This document shows, in pieces, positions 40,296 through 50,181 of a stretch of 64,000 bases of DNA. The notes beneath the pieces were generated by a model. That model saw only the letters and a list, made by a program, of their open reading frames with translations, ran no database searches and was not told the DNA's origin. The stretch is taken from assembly GCA_002345215.1 (NCBI GenBank), contig DDVH01000052.1:3685-67684 (forward strand), read 5' to 3'. The position numbers and the translations under genes are program-made. Positions within the stretch are counted from its first letter, which is position 1, and every line of letters starts with the position of its first letter. Origin of the DNA: Anaerolineales bacterium UBA2317. GTDB taxonomy: Bacteria > Chloroflexota > Anaerolineae > Anaerolineales > Villigracilaceae.

Positions 40296-41471
40296 CTATG
40301 GAGGTGGCAAATAACTCCATGGGTTTACTTTCGTACCCGCCATAATTTCAAAATGCAAATGTGCGCCAGATGAACGCCCGGTATTTCCGATCGCACCAAT
40401 GACTTCACCTTGACCCACACTTTGTCCGCAACCTACATTCAAAGCACTTAAGTGAGCATACAAAGTTTGAAAACCATTGCCATGGTCAATCATAATCATA
40501 TTGCCATAGCCGTAATCATTCCAACCGGCATATACAATCACACCGGCATCTGAAGCATACACGGCTTCCCCTTCATTACCTGCTAAATCAATGCCACTAT
40601 GATTCGTTTCGAGTGAATAATCAAAGCCTGATAAATAACGATTATTCGACGGATATACAAATGCACCATATCCCACTGCACCACCACTGACCGGGTCACA
40701 CGCACCAGCCCCCAATACGCGAGCAGAGGCGGGGTTTTCGCGCGTCACACCCAAAGGCGCACTCCAACTCACAAATTCTCTTTCTCCACCGGGAATTATC
40801 AACCAAGTTCCAACAGGAATATTGGCGTTGTTATAATCACCAACTGTATCTGGGTCAAGATTATTACCGGGAAATTCAATAATATCTGCCGGTGTCACAC
40901 CATAAAACTCAGCCCAACTGCCAAACGGAATTCCACCTACCCATTCCCAATACACGCCGTTTACCGGCAAAATATTTAATTCTTGTCCTGGTCTCAATCC
41001 ATGTGGATTATCCAACAACAAACTGTAATTGCCCCACAAAATCGTTTGCGGTTCCAGCCCAAATTTTTCTGCAATCCCAAAAACCGTATCGCCTTCTTGC
41101 ACCACATAAATAGACATTTCATCACGTGGGCGAGTAGGGATATTGGTATGAATTTGTGCCGAACGTGATATGCCTTCATCAATAGCGACATTTACAGCCG
41201 GCACAGATTCTATGTTGATAATTTCGCTTCCTTCTGGACCTTCAACCTGCTCTTGCTGTTCAACATTCCCTTGCGCCTGAGCAAAATACGAACGTGTTAA
41301 CAAAACCACAGTCACAATCGCCAAAACAGAAAAAAGATTCGTTCCCACTTTAAGCAACGATTCCCCCAAACCTATGGAGGCTAAATTGTTAAACAGGCGG
41401 CTAAAAAACGAACCTTGTCTTACAGGCTCTTCTTGATTGTTAGATTCTTGATTACTCATATTCATCATCAT
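40296..41471 (-). CDS. LysM and M23 peptidase protein, cell-wall endopeptidase
   Basis: 391 residues. An N-terminal membrane anchor (about 38-62, FSVLAIVTVVLLTRSYFA) is followed by a LysM domain (SIYVVQEGDTVFGIAEKFGLEPQTILWGN to GQELNIL), a second degenerate LysM-like stretch (WAEFYGVTPADIIEFPGN to GTWLIIPG), and a LytM domain with the zinc-site motifs NHSGIDLAGNEG and HLHFEIMAG plus YAHLS. It would cleave peptidoglycan cross-bridges outside the membrane. The start could be any of three Met codons between 41471 and 41459; no Shine-Dalgarno site decides. Confidence 0.9.
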   Translation of the reverse strand: MMMNMSNQESNNQEEPVRQGSFFSRLFNNLASIGLGESLLKVGTNLFSVLAIVTVVLLTRSYFAQAQGNVEQQEQVEGPEGSEIINIESVPAVNVAIDEGISRSAQIHTNIPTRPRDEMSIYVVQEGDTVFGIAEKFGLEPQTILWGNYSLLLDNPHGLRPGQELNILPVNGVYWEWVGGIPFGSWAEFYGVTPADIIEFPGNNLDPDTVGDYNNANIPVGTWLIIPGGEREFVSWSAPLGVTRENPASARVLGAGACDPVSGGAVGYGAFVYPSNNRYLSGFDYSLETNHSGIDLAGNEGEAVYASDAGVIVYAGWNDYGYGNMIMIDHGNGFQTLYAHLSALNVGCGQSVGQGEVIGAIGNTGRSSGAHLHFEIMAGTKVNPWSYLPPP

Positions 41472-41513
41472 AACATGGGCAAAAAATGTCGGTCAAGTTT
41501 TGCCCATAAATAC

Positions 41514-42785
41514 TTATTTTTCGTTAATAGGTGCATTGCCTCTACGCTGTCTAAAAAACAATCTCACTAATATCACACTTAACAAAGAAATCAAACCACC
41601 AGCCACAAGCGAAGTTTGCACACTCCATGTTTGCGCAATCCAACCAATGACGATACTCCCAAACGGAGCCACGCCTTGTAAACCCCAAAAATAAATGCTG
41701 AACACTCGTCCGCGTAATTCATTCGGCACACGGATTTGAATCATCGTGTTCATCGTAATTAATTGAGTCACCGTTCCCCAGCCGATGAATGCTAACAAAA
41801 TAAACACGACGCTTAAATTTGTCACTATCCCTAACAAAGTGACAGGGATGATAAATAAAATTTGCCCCCATAACAGCATTTTGTTTTTGTTTGCCGAACT
41901 GAGATACGCCATCATAAACGCGGCAGTGACTGCGCCAACGCCTTGCGCGAGATACATATTGCTAGTGCGTGCGGCGATGATGGTTTCAGTATCAAATATA
42001 GTGGATAAGACATCTCGGGCGAGGGCTGGCGTTTGTTGTAACAATGGAATACCAAAAAAGCCTAACAAAGCCGACATCAAAATAGCAGACAATACAACAG
42101 CATTCCCGCGAATGTAACTCAAGCCTTCTCTAAATTCTCGTGCCATGCCTTGAGACGGTATATTTTCTTTTTCAACTTTATATCTTGTTCGGGCAACAAA
42201 CAAACCTGCCACCACAAATACAAAACTGATTCCATTTACTAAAAAGACACTGCCTTCATTGCCCGTCCATGCGATTAAACCTGCCGCACACAAAGGTCCG
42301 ATGATTCTGCCTAAGTTGAAAGCGGTGGTTTGTAATGCAATAGCACTGGGTAGGGCTTCTTTGCCGGCTAATTCAATCAGCATGGCTTGGCGAGCGGTCA
42401 CTTCAACGGCGACAGCAGAACCATAAATAAATGCCAATGTGGCGATGTGCCAAATTTGCAATTGATTGGTGAAAGTAAGATACGCTAAACCAAATGCTTG
42501 CACAGACATCAAAATTTGTAAAATGATAGTGGCTTTGCGTTTATCCCAACGTTCAACTAAAACGCCAGCGGGTAATGCAAATAATAATGTGGGTAATGTG
42601 GTTGCGAAACCAATTAATCCCAAATCTAATGGGCGACCTGAAATGCGATAAGCAAGGTAAGGTAATGCAGTGGCTTGCATCCATGTGCCAATGACTGAAA
42701 CAAATTGACCAATGAGAAAGAGAACATAATCTCGTGAGGATAGCGCGGGGAAGTGACTGGTTAACCAGCTTTTGATAGATGCCAT
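41514..42785 (-). CDS. MFS transporter (EntS-like, MFS_3)
   Basis: 423 residues with twelve predicted helices. The first loop carries the MFS motif variant FALPAGVLVERWDKRKATI, and the N-terminus (FPALSSRDYVLFLIGQFVSVIGTWMQATALPYLAYRIS) is typical of the enterobactin-exporter-like group that exports siderophores, drugs or other small molecules. GRIIGPLCAAGLIAWTG is the motif in helix five typical of exporters. The substrate cannot be told. A heptad array separates it from SRAP. Confidence 0.88.
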   Translation of the reverse strand: MASIKSWLTSHFPALSSRDYVLFLIGQFVSVIGTWMQATALPYLAYRISGRPLDLGLIGFATTLPTLLFALPAGVLVERWDKRKATIILQILMSVQAFGLAYLTFTNQLQIWHIATLAFIYGSAVAVEVTARQAMLIELAGKEALPSAIALQTTAFNLGRIIGPLCAAGLIAWTGNEGSVFLVNGISFVFVVAGLFVARTRYKVEKENIPSQGMAREFREGLSYIRGNAVVLSAILMSALLGFFGIPLLQQTPALARDVLSTIFDTETIIAARTSNMYLAQGVGAVTAAFMMAYLSSANKNKMLLWGQILFIIPVTLLGIVTNLSVVFILLAFIGWGTVTQLITMNTMIQIRVPNELRGRVFSIYFWGLQGVAPFGSIVIGWIAQTWSVQTSLVAGGLISLLSVILVRLFFRQRRGNAPINEK

Positions 42786-42812
42786 GTATTTTTTCTATGT
42801 TAAGAGTTAATT

Positions 42813-42840
42813 GCTAAAAGCTAAATGCTAACAGCTAGAT
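42813..42840. repeat. Four-unit heptad array across a stop codon
   Basis: GCTAAAA, GCTAAAT, GCTAACA and GCTAGAT. The last unit contains the TAG stop (minus strand, 42835-42837) of the SRAP gene. Confidence 0.85.
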
Positions 42841-43500
42841 TGGAACCACACATTCAGCCACGTCGTTGCTGGGTTTGTTGACCAATGTTGAAACAGCGTG
42901 TGCAGTCATTTTGGAGGTAGAAAAAGGTTGAATGAGTGGAAGCAGGTCGCCCGAAGATTGAGGCGTTGGGTCAAGCCATTTATCATAATCTTTTGGATTC
43001 AAAATCACAGGCATTCTGTTATGCAATGAAGACATCAACTCATTTGGTTCAGTGGTGATGATAGTGCATGTGCGAATTGAACTGCCATCGGGTGAATTCC
43101 ATTCATCCCACAAACCTGCAAACGCAAACGGCTCACGGTTTTTCATGTGAATGAAATACGGCGTTTTTGTTTTTTGATTTTGGTTGGCTTTCCATTCATA
43201 AAAGCCATCGGCAAGAATCAAACAACGTTTGTATTTGAGACTGCCACGAAAGGATGGTTTTTCTGCAATTGTTTCACCGCGTGCATTGATGAGTTTGTTT
43301 CCAATGCTTGGGTCTTTCGACCATGATGGAATTAAACCCCACACAAAAAAATCGGCTTTATTCTTCGCATCATTTGGAATCGCTAACACGGGTTGGGTGG
43401 GGGCGATGTTGAAACGTGGCGCAAATTTTTTTGGAAATTCAAAATCTGCAAACGCTTCTAAGTCTGACGGGTCAACTGTAAGTGTGAACCTTCCGCACAT
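42835..43500 (-). CDS. SRAP domain protein (YedK/HMCES-like abasic-site shield)
   Basis: Forms a stable covalent link to abasic sites in single-stranded DNA. 221 residues from the ATG at 43500 (AAGGAG upstream), which exposes the catalytic Cys2 in MCGRFTLTV; a longer in-frame start would bury Cys2 and is rejected. Other active-site parts: APRFNIAPTQ (Asn), NARGETIAEKPSFRG, FYEWKANQ (Glu), and TTEPNELMSSLHNRMPVIL (His). The gene is between the MFS gene and a histidine kinase on the same strand. Confidence 0.93.
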   Translation of the reverse strand: MCGRFTLTVDPSDLEAFADFEFPKKFAPRFNIAPTQPVLAIPNDAKNKADFFVWGLIPSWSKDPSIGNKLINARGETIAEKPSFRGSLKYKRCLILADGFYEWKANQNQKTKTPYFIHMKNREPFAFAGLWDEWNSPDGSSIRTCTIITTEPNELMSSLHNRMPVILNPKDYDKWLDPTPQSSGDLLPLIQPFSTSKMTAHAVSTLVNKPSNDVAECVVPI

Positions 43501-43517
43501 GATTTCTCCTTTTGCAT

Positions 43518-45560
43518 TTATGCTAACGTAAAATAAAACGTTGAACCTTTGCCAAGTTCTGATTCGACCCAAATTTTACCGCCATGTACTTCTACAATTC
43601 TTTTGACAAGTGTTAAACCAATACCAGAGCCAGGTGAATCAGAATCTAATTTATTGAACAAACCAAAGATTCTATCTATAAACTGTGAGTCAATGCCGAT
43701 GCCATTATCTTGAACAAAAAAAGTTATTGGTCTTTCTGCATCTACAATGGAACCAATGCGAATAACCGGGTTAGGTTGGTTGCCCATAAACTTAATTGCA
43801 TTTTCTATTAAGTTTTGCAACACTTCAACCAAGCGAATTTTATCGCCAAATACTTTGTGACCTCTATCCACAAACTCAATTTTTACATTTCGGGCTTTGA
43901 TATTTCCCTCGACAATGGCTAATGCCTCACGCACAATTTCTCCAAAACTCGTTTCCACAGGGTCATTCATCATTCTTCCAATGCGCGAGAGTTCTAACAA
44001 ATCTTTGAGCAAGGTTTGCATTTTCTCAACGGCTTGATGAATGCGCTTCAAATCTTGATTGAATCGGTCAAAGTCTCCAGCACGGGCACTTTTTTCGAGA
44101 TAGTTTAAGAATCCAGTAATTGTGACCAAAGGTGATTTTAAGTCGTGTGAAACAGTGTAAGTGAATCTTTCAAGTTCTGTATTTTTTGCTTCAAGTTCTT
44201 TAATTAATGTCTCACGTTCAAATTCGGCTTTTTTTCTTTCGGTAATTTCACGCGAAATGCCAGTTGTACCAATTACTTCACCACTTGAATTGGTAATCGG
44301 TGTTTTGATTGTCTCAGCCCAACGGATTTTTCCATTTCCTAAATCTACTTTTTCTTCAATTCTTAAGCGTTGCTTCGTTTCCATCACTTGCTTGTCACCA
44401 TCGCGATAAGCATCAGCAAATTCGTAAGGGAAAATATCAAAATCGGTTTTGCCAATAATTTGATAAGCATCCAATTCTACAAATTTAATAAACTCCTCAT
44501 TAACCGCAATGTAATATCCTTTTTTGTCCTTCATCCATGCCATATCTGGAATATTATTTAAGATAGCAGTTTGTTGCAGTACGGTTTCTCGTAATTTTTC
44601 TTCTGCTATTTTTTGCCGAGTGACATCTTGCACAGCACCTACAATGCCCTCTAAGCGATTTTCTTTTTTATTCCAGATTGGGTGAGCAAAGACACGTTCC
44701 CAACGAATTGAACCATCTTTAGCAAATGTGCGAATTTCAGAATTGACCACATCCCTATTTCTTAACAACTTCTGCATATCGGCTTCATCTTTTTTAATGT
44801 CATCTGGGTGCATGTGACCAGTCCAACCACCACTAGCGACATATTCTTCCATTGAATAGCCTGTCATTTTCTCAAATGCCCCGGCTACCCAAAGTAACTT
44901 TGCATTCCCTTGTTCATCTACTTCACTTTCAAAGGTGTAATCTGAACTCACTTCTGAAATCCACTTTTGTTTTTCGTCACTTTTTCTAACGCGTTCTAAA
45001 GCTTCATTCAAAGTCCGCGCAGATAAATATTGTAAAAGCGCAATCATCGGCAAAACCACTAAACTGACCAACCAAGTGAGTAATGGCGGATTGCTCTCAG
45101 AAAATTGAATCATTCCTGTTCTATCACGAATTATCATCACCAAGCCAGAGGCGACAGATAAAACAGCAACTATAAGAGAAACTTTTGGACCAAGCAAAAG
45201 CCCACTCATGATGATAGCTAACAAATACCCAAAACTATAGGCTTCACTCCTTAACCCAGAACCAGTGAATGCAACTGCAGTAAAAAAAATCCAAAATATG
45301 ACAACTTGAATCACAGAAGCTTGGCGTACATATCCGCGTCGCATCATATAAAGCAAAAATGAATTAAGAGTAACAACGATAATGATTTCAATTCCAACGC
45401 GTCTGGCAATTTCAGGTTCAAGTGCAGGTACAAAGATTGTCATCAAAAGGGCGATGAAAATTAATCCCCATAAAATCATATTTAACAAATACGCCTGATG
45501 CGTATCAAACTCGTTATCAAAAACAGGAGGTTTTAGAATCTTTTTTAAAAACTCAAACAT
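43518..45560 (-). CDS. Membrane PAS-PAS sensor histidine kinase
   Basis: 680 residues. Five or six hydrophobic helices (about 25-185) form an uncharacterised MASE-like membrane sensor. Two PAS domains follow: about 205-330 (YTFESEVDEQGNAKLLWVAGAFEKMTGYS, with PAC end VGAVQDVT) and about 335-460 (PDMAWMKDKKGYYIAVNEEF, end GTTGISREIT). Then HisKA with TVSHDLKSPLVTITGFL, and HATPase_c with NLIENAIKFMG, DNGIGID and SGIGLTLVKR. All catalytic boxes are intact. No response regulator is adjacent; the orphan receiver at 37866 is a possible partner. It lies four bases downstream of selB on the same strand. Confidence 0.9.
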   Translation of the reverse strand: MFEFLKKILKPPVFDNEFDTHQAYLLNMILWGLIFIALLMTIFVPALEPEIARRVGIEIIIVVTLNSFLLYMMRRGYVRQASVIQVVIFWIFFTAVAFTGSGLRSEAYSFGYLLAIIMSGLLLGPKVSLIVAVLSVASGLVMIIRDRTGMIQFSESNPPLLTWLVSLVVLPMIALLQYLSARTLNEALERVRKSDEKQKWISEVSSDYTFESEVDEQGNAKLLWVAGAFEKMTGYSMEEYVASGGWTGHMHPDDIKKDEADMQKLLRNRDVVNSEIRTFAKDGSIRWERVFAHPIWNKKENRLEGIVGAVQDVTRQKIAEEKLRETVLQQTAILNNIPDMAWMKDKKGYYIAVNEEFIKFVELDAYQIIGKTDFDIFPYEFADAYRDGDKQVMETKQRLRIEEKVDLGNGKIRWAETIKTPITNSSGEVIGTTGISREITERKKAEFERETLIKELEAKNTELERFTYTVSHDLKSPLVTITGFLNYLEKSARAGDFDRFNQDLKRIHQAVEKMQTLLKDLLELSRIGRMMNDPVETSFGEIVREALAIVEGNIKARNVKIEFVDRGHKVFGDKIRLVEVLQNLIENAIKFMGNQPNPVIRIGSIVDAERPITFFVQDNGIGIDSQFIDRIFGLFNKLDSDSPGSGIGLTLVKRIVEVHGGKIWVESELGKGSTFYFTLA

Positions 45561-45564
45561 TATT

Positions 45565-47445
45565 TCACTTTAACTTCCGCACATCACCTGCGCGAACAGT
45601 AATATTGATTGCGTCCAAATATTCCAATACAGCCTGTGCATATTTTCGTGTCGTGCTAAATATATCACGCGCTTCTGCTAAAGTAATTTGTCCGCTTTGT
45701 TTGATGTGCGATTTTATTTTTTCTAGCATGTCATCATAATCTTTTTTACGGAAGATGACATCCTGCGAAACAGAAATCAACTCATTAGACTCAAGCAAAG
45801 CATTTAAGACTTCTTCACCGACGTCACCCTGACATTCTTTAACGCTTGGCGTGGCGTATGGATTCTCTTCAAACTTCCGCATCAGATTCTTAACCGCGGC
45901 TTGCTCTTGCTGTGTAAACAGAATCTCATGTTCAGGCATGGAGACGACATTCGTAAAACGTAATTCGTGATTCGTGATTAAAAACTCCAGAACAATGTTA
46001 AATTGTTTGCTTGAAAGTTTGATTTTGTTTTTTAATTCCTCTTTCGGCATTCCACTTCGTAAGCGATATTGTTTGTGATAATCACTGACAAGCCCTAATA
46101 TTTTTTCTTTCGTTTTCTGCCATTCAGAGAATGAGACAACAAGCGACTCTGGATTTTTATTTTCTTCCAAAAGAATTATGTGCTGATTTGCAATTAATTC
46201 ATCTATCGCGGTTTCAAATTGTTCAGAATCCAAACGAGATTTTGATGTAACATCTTTTATAGAAGCAATTCCTAAAGCCGATGCGGCTTCAAGTAAAACT
46301 TCGGCTGGTGAGCCATGTGAAAGTGCTTCTAAAGACTTCAATACATCTTCATCGAATCTTTTATGCCTGCCTTTGGGCTGATGGTCAACAATGATTCCGC
46401 CACCGAGCGTTTCACTGGGAGAAGGTCTGCGTAAAATATATCTATCATCACGCACTGCCAAAATAGGTTCTCGTAATTCAAGTTGAATCCAACCTGTTTC
46501 AGCGGCTTTGAGTTCTTCTGTGCCGAGTAAACGGATTGTGGCAATGCCTTCACTTGCACCCACAAAAAACTTTACTTCATCGCCATGTTTAATTGGATTG
46601 CTTATATCTTTCAATAAATTTAATTTAGCATCTATTCTTCTTGTGGCTTGATATTGATTTGGATGTACAAGCACATCTCCACGCTTGATAGATTCTGTTT
46701 CTATTCCAGAAATATTGACAGCAGTTCTTGAGCCCGGCGTTGCAGTCTCTTCTTTTTTCTTGTGGGTTTGAAGTCCGCGTATTCTGCCTTTTAGATTGTT
46801 TGGCAAAATTTCAATTTCATCACCAACATTTAATTCACCATCACTCAATGTGCCTGTAACGACTGTGCCAAATCCGCTCATGCTGAAGACGCGATCAATA
46901 GGCAGGCGGGGGCGATTCAAATTTGGGCGAATCGGTTTGTTTTCAAGCAGAGATTGGAGATTGGTAATTAATTCATCCAACCCTGTTTTATTTTTTGCAG
47001 AAACTTTGATTATTGGAGAATCTTTTAGAGTTGTATTGCTGAGAGTTTGGCGAATGTCGAGTTCGAGCAACTCAAGCCACCCTGAGTCTGAGGCGAGGTC
47101 GGTTTTTGTCAAAACAATTAAGGCGGATGAAATCTCTAGTAAATCTAAGATGGCGAGATGTTCTTTGGTTTGTGGCATGATGCCTTCATCTGCGGCGATG
47201 ATTAATAAAGCCGCATCAATGCCACCGATGCCTGCTAGCATGTTTTCAATAAAATCTCTATGACCGGGCACATCGACAATGCCAACCTCTTCACCGTTTG
47301 GAAGGGTAAGCCAAGCGAAACCCAATTCAATGGTCATTTCGCGGGCTTGTTCTTCTTTGAGGCGGTCGGGGTGTGTGCCTGTGAGTGCTTGAATTAATGT
47401 CGATTTGCCGTGGTCAACATGACCAGCCGTACCGATAACTCTCAT
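45565..47445 (-). CDS. selB: Selenocysteine-specific elongation factor SelB
   Basis: Delivers Sec-tRNA to UGA codons marked by a SECIS hairpin. 626 residues. GTPase domain: GTAGHVDHGKSTLIQALTG, DVPGHRDFIENMLAGIGG, and LTKTDL in place of NKxD, with the SelB-style EMTIELGFAWL switch. EF-Tu-like domains 2 and 3 follow (IDRVFSMSGFGTVVTGTL, VLVHPNQYQATRRIDA), and the C-terminus has several winged helices (from about residue 400) that bind SECIS. selA, selD and tRNA-Sec are not in this window. The presence of selB implies that some UGA codons in the genome are read as Sec. Confidence 0.94.
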   Translation of the reverse strand: MRVIGTAGHVDHGKSTLIQALTGTHPDRLKEEQAREMTIELGFAWLTLPNGEEVGIVDVPGHRDFIENMLAGIGGIDAALLIIAADEGIMPQTKEHLAILDLLEISSALIVLTKTDLASDSGWLELLELDIRQTLSNTTLKDSPIIKVSAKNKTGLDELITNLQSLLENKPIRPNLNRPRLPIDRVFSMSGFGTVVTGTLSDGELNVGDEIEILPNNLKGRIRGLQTHKKKEETATPGSRTAVNISGIETESIKRGDVLVHPNQYQATRRIDAKLNLLKDISNPIKHGDEVKFFVGASEGIATIRLLGTEELKAAETGWIQLELREPILAVRDDRYILRRPSPSETLGGGIIVDHQPKGRHKRFDEDVLKSLEALSHGSPAEVLLEAASALGIASIKDVTSKSRLDSEQFETAIDELIANQHIILLEENKNPESLVVSFSEWQKTKEKILGLVSDYHKQYRLRSGMPKEELKNKIKLSSKQFNIVLEFLITNHELRFTNVVSMPEHEILFTQQEQAAVKNLMRKFEENPYATPSVKECQGDVGEEVLNALLESNELISVSQDVIFRKKDYDDMLEKIKSHIKQSGQITLAEARDIFSTTRKYAQAVLEYLDAINITVRAGDVRKLK

Positions 47446-47457
47446 TAATAAAAATTC

Positions 47458-47547
47458 TTTCCACTTTCCTCTTTGCTTTTGAATGAAAGAAGAAAGAGGA
47501 AAGATTCTATTTACTGATTACTGAAAACTGATTACTTCTTACTCTTT
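47458..47547. repeat. Palindromic heptad array plus a second array over a stop codon
   Basis: TTTCCAC, TTTCCTC and TTTGCTT (47458-47478) face three GAAAGAN units (47485-47505). Five units of the form ACTNNTT/ACTGAAA follow (47513-47547) and run into the 3' end of the coiled-coil gene, covering its stop at 47532-47534 and last codons. Confidence 0.85.
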
Positions 47548-48719
47548 TTCCCATGCCCCATGATTCTTTGATAAGAGGTCATCCATTCGTGTACCACGTT
47601 CATTAGTTCTTGTAGTTGTTTTTCGGTGGTGTCTGTGGTTTGATGGATTTGGTCTTGTAAGGTTTGGCTAAGGTCTTCGATGCTAGAAATTTGTTTTTGG
47701 TATTTATCAATTTCTTTGCGCATGTCACGGAATGATTCTTCAGATGAAAGGCTATAACCTGTCCAGCGTTTTTGGTCATCGGCTTTGAATGTAATCCATT
47801 CTTGTCGCAATCTATCTTCGGCGAGGCGTTGCATTTCAGTTACTTCGTTAATGCGGCGTTCGAGTTTTGTGTTGAGGTCTACATAAGTATCCTGTGCTTT
47901 TTTGGCATTGCGCAAGGCTTCATCTAATTTTTGTAATTGTGAATCCATACCTTCGGCTTCTTTGGTGAAGGCGTTAAATTTTTCTTGCCAATCTTTCCAG
48001 GCACGGTCACGTTCTATTTGCGCAAGTGACTGTGATTCGAGGAATGCGGTTTGGGCTTGCTTGCGTTCTGATTCGGAGGCAATTAATTCAGTAAAGCGAT
48101 TTTCAACATTGCGAATGCTATCAGCATTGATGGTAGATTTTTCGCGTGCTTCATCAACGCGTTTGCGCATGGCGGTTAGTTCCCCTTGCATATCAGTGAC
48201 TCTTTTAAGGTCATTTTTACGAGTTTCATCTAACGCACGTAAGGCGCGTTGTACATCGTCATTAGAACGTTTACCTTCTTCTACTGTCAGTTTCAAATCA
48301 TTGACATTGTTTAAGATTCTTTGAATTTCATCACCACGAGCTTTAAGTTGTTTTTTTATCTCTGTTGTATCGGTTGTGGTTTTTAGATTGGCGAGTGTTT
48401 TGTTAATTTCAGTTAACTCTGTTTGTAATTTCTTGGCGGCATCTTTTTCGTCTTTGAGGCGCGCTTTTTCGTTTTCATCAATTTGCTTTAATAAATCTGT
48501 ACGCTGTTTGGTCATCATAGAATCAAATTGTTCGATGCGCTTTGCGGCAGGAACTACATCAGTCATTTGTTTGCTGAATGTTTTTAATTGTTTTGAAACC
48601 ACACTAACAGAAGATTCAAAAGAAGCCAAGCGTTCACTTAACGAAGCCAAAGCATCTTTATTTTCGCGTTGTTGTTTATCTAACCATTCAAGGCGTTTGA
48701 CGATTTGCTCAAATTCCAT
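47532..48719 (-). CDS. Long coiled-coil protein, function unknown
   Basis: 395 residues, nearly all helical and charged, with heptad spacing through most of its length (for example QFDSMMTKQRTDLLKQIDENEK, ELTEINKTLANLKTTTDTTEI, LQKLDEALRNAKKAQDTYVDL). There is no membrane segment and no catalytic domain. The ATG at 48719 has GGAG six bases upstream; the in-frame ATG at 48731 lies before that site. The last residues (KKSKK) and stop are written by a heptad array. It resembles structural or SMC-like coiled coils only in composition. It lies upstream of selB on the same strand. Confidence 0.78.
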   Translation of the reverse strand: MEFEQIVKRLEWLDKQQRENKDALASLSERLASFESSVSVVSKQLKTFSKQMTDVVPAAKRIEQFDSMMTKQRTDLLKQIDENEKARLKDEKDAAKKLQTELTEINKTLANLKTTTDTTEIKKQLKARGDEIQRILNNVNDLKLTVEEGKRSNDDVQRALRALDETRKNDLKRVTDMQGELTAMRKRVDEAREKSTINADSIRNVENRFTELIASESERKQAQTAFLESQSLAQIERDRAWKDWQEKFNAFTKEAEGMDSQLQKLDEALRNAKKAQDTYVDLNTKLERRINEVTEMQRLAEDRLRQEWITFKADDQKRWTGYSLSSEESFRDMRKEIDKYQKQISSIEDLSQTLQDQIHQTTDTTEKQLQELMNVVHEWMTSYQRIMGHGKKSKK

Positions 48720-48789
48720 ATTGTTCTCCAAAATTCATCCAGCAGGATGAATCAAATTATACACTTTTACGAAAGAGGAAAGAAGAAAA

Positions 48790-50181
48790 TTATTGACTTA
48801 GATGTTCGAATAATGTGGGTGCGTTAATGAGTAAGGATTGCAAAATTTGCGGAAATAACCCTAAGATGAAGAGCCCGCTCACGCCTACCGCCAGCATGGT
48901 GACTTGTACCCAACTTTCATTTAACTTCCAGCCTGATTCGTCTGTCATTACAAATACTGCCAAAGTGCGAAAGGCGGCGATTAACAAACCAAACATGCCT
49001 ACGAATATCCAAAACAAAATTGACAAGTCGTTGGTGAGGGATTGCCAAATGGATAAACGTGATGGAAAGCCTGCTAATAAGGGAAAACCAGCAATGGATA
49101 AATGTGCAAATACTAAAGAAGCAGTTGCGACAGGGTATTTGCGTGCTACTCCTTGCAAATCACTAAATTGTAAAGAAAAGGCTTCGCGTTTGAGAATAGA
49201 AAGTGCTAATGCCCAGATTGCTAATTCAAGCCCGCGTGGGATGAGGGTAAGAAACACAAGGTTGACCATTTGTGTGGTTTGTAAACCAAAAATCAAAAGG
49301 ATTAAGCCAGTTTGTGCAATAGCGGCGTAGGCGAGAATCCGCCCGAAGTGACGTTGGAGTGCGGCGAATAATCCACCACTGGCAACCATGAATAAACCTG
49401 CGAATTGAATCGCACTCATTAATTGAGTTGAATTTCTTAACCATGTGTATCTATCTAAAAAGCCTAATGCAAAAATGGTGGTAAATGTCGGCAATGCCCA
49501 CAACAGGAATCCCGTAGCATATGGAGGCGTTTCTTCCATCATCATAGGAATCCAGTTATAAAGTGGGAAGACGGCGAATAAGAAGGCAAATCCTAAACCG
49601 AGCATTACGCCGGCTTGTAATGTTGTGCTTAAGTCGCTGGGGCTGGCTTCTACACCGGTCAACATCCAACCTGAAAAAAGGATGAATGGCATGGCTAAGG
49701 TTTGATAGGTTAAGAATCTCACTACGCCTTGAGCGGGCTTTTGATAAGGCGGCACTAACAATGGAATGACAAGCATGGTAGCGACTTCAAGCAATAAGGC
49801 GGCATATAAAAATGGTTCTACTGCAATAGAAGCTGTGAGTAAGGCAACAATCATTAATCCAAATGAAACGAAGCGGCTTTGTGTAGCAGAGGCTTCTGTG
49901 CCGAAAAACCATAACGATGCTAAGCCATAAATAATTGCAAGCAAAAAACCATCGGCGGTATTGAGTTCGAAACTGCGACCGAAGAATTGAATGGCTGGTG
50001 ATATTTTTATTGAAATGGTGCCAAGTAGTAAGGCGACATCAATCGGAATAAACAAAGCAATCAATGCTAATATAGCGGAAATTGCTCCACCGGCAGTTGC
50101 GGAAAAGCGTTCGCTGGAGATGAGGAAAATTAAGATACCAGCAATAAAAGGAATTGCAATCCATAAAATCGGCGCGCTCAT
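48790..50181 (-). CDS. NuoN/MrpD-like proton-translocating membrane subunit
   Basis: 463 residues, about fourteen hydrophobic helices, related to antiporter-like subunits of complex I, Mrp antiporters and membrane hydrogenases. The acid of helix five is kept (ALLLEVATMLVIPLL). The helix-seven segment reads FAFLFAVFPLYNWIPMMMEETPP. Compared with the usual F-K-x4-P-F-H-x-W-x-P pattern it lacks the Lys and has Tyr for His. The helix-eight/nine segment with LQRHFGRILAYAAIAQTGLIL is normal. It is the last of three overlapping genes with no other complex I, Mrp or hydrogenase subunit nearby. Confidence 0.82.
   Translation of the reverse strand: MSAPILWIAIPFIAGILIFLISSERFSATAGGAISAILALIALFIPIDVALLLGTISIKISPAIQFFGRSFELNTADGFLLAIIYGLASLWFFGTEASATQSRFVSFGLMIVALLTASIAVEPFLYAALLLEVATMLVIPLLVPPYQKPAQGVVRFLTYQTLAMPFILFSGWMLTGVEASPSDLSTTLQAGVMLGLGFAFLFAVFPLYNWIPMMMEETPPYATGFLLWALPTFTTIFALGFLDRYTWLRNSTQLMSAIQFAGLFMVASGGLFAALQRHFGRILAYAAIAQTGLILLIFGLQTTQMVNLVFLTLIPRGLELAIWALALSILKREAFSLQFSDLQGVARKYPVATASLVFAHLSIAGFPLLAGFPSRLSIWQSLTNDLSILFWIFVGMFGLLIAAFRTLAVFVMTDESGWKLNESWVQVTMLAVGVSGLFILGLFPQILQSLLINAPTLFEHLSQ

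Noticed and set aside
43501..43572. Longer start for the SRAP protein
   Set aside because: The catalytic Cys must follow the initiator Met; only the start at 43500 gives MCGRF, and it has a good ribosome site.
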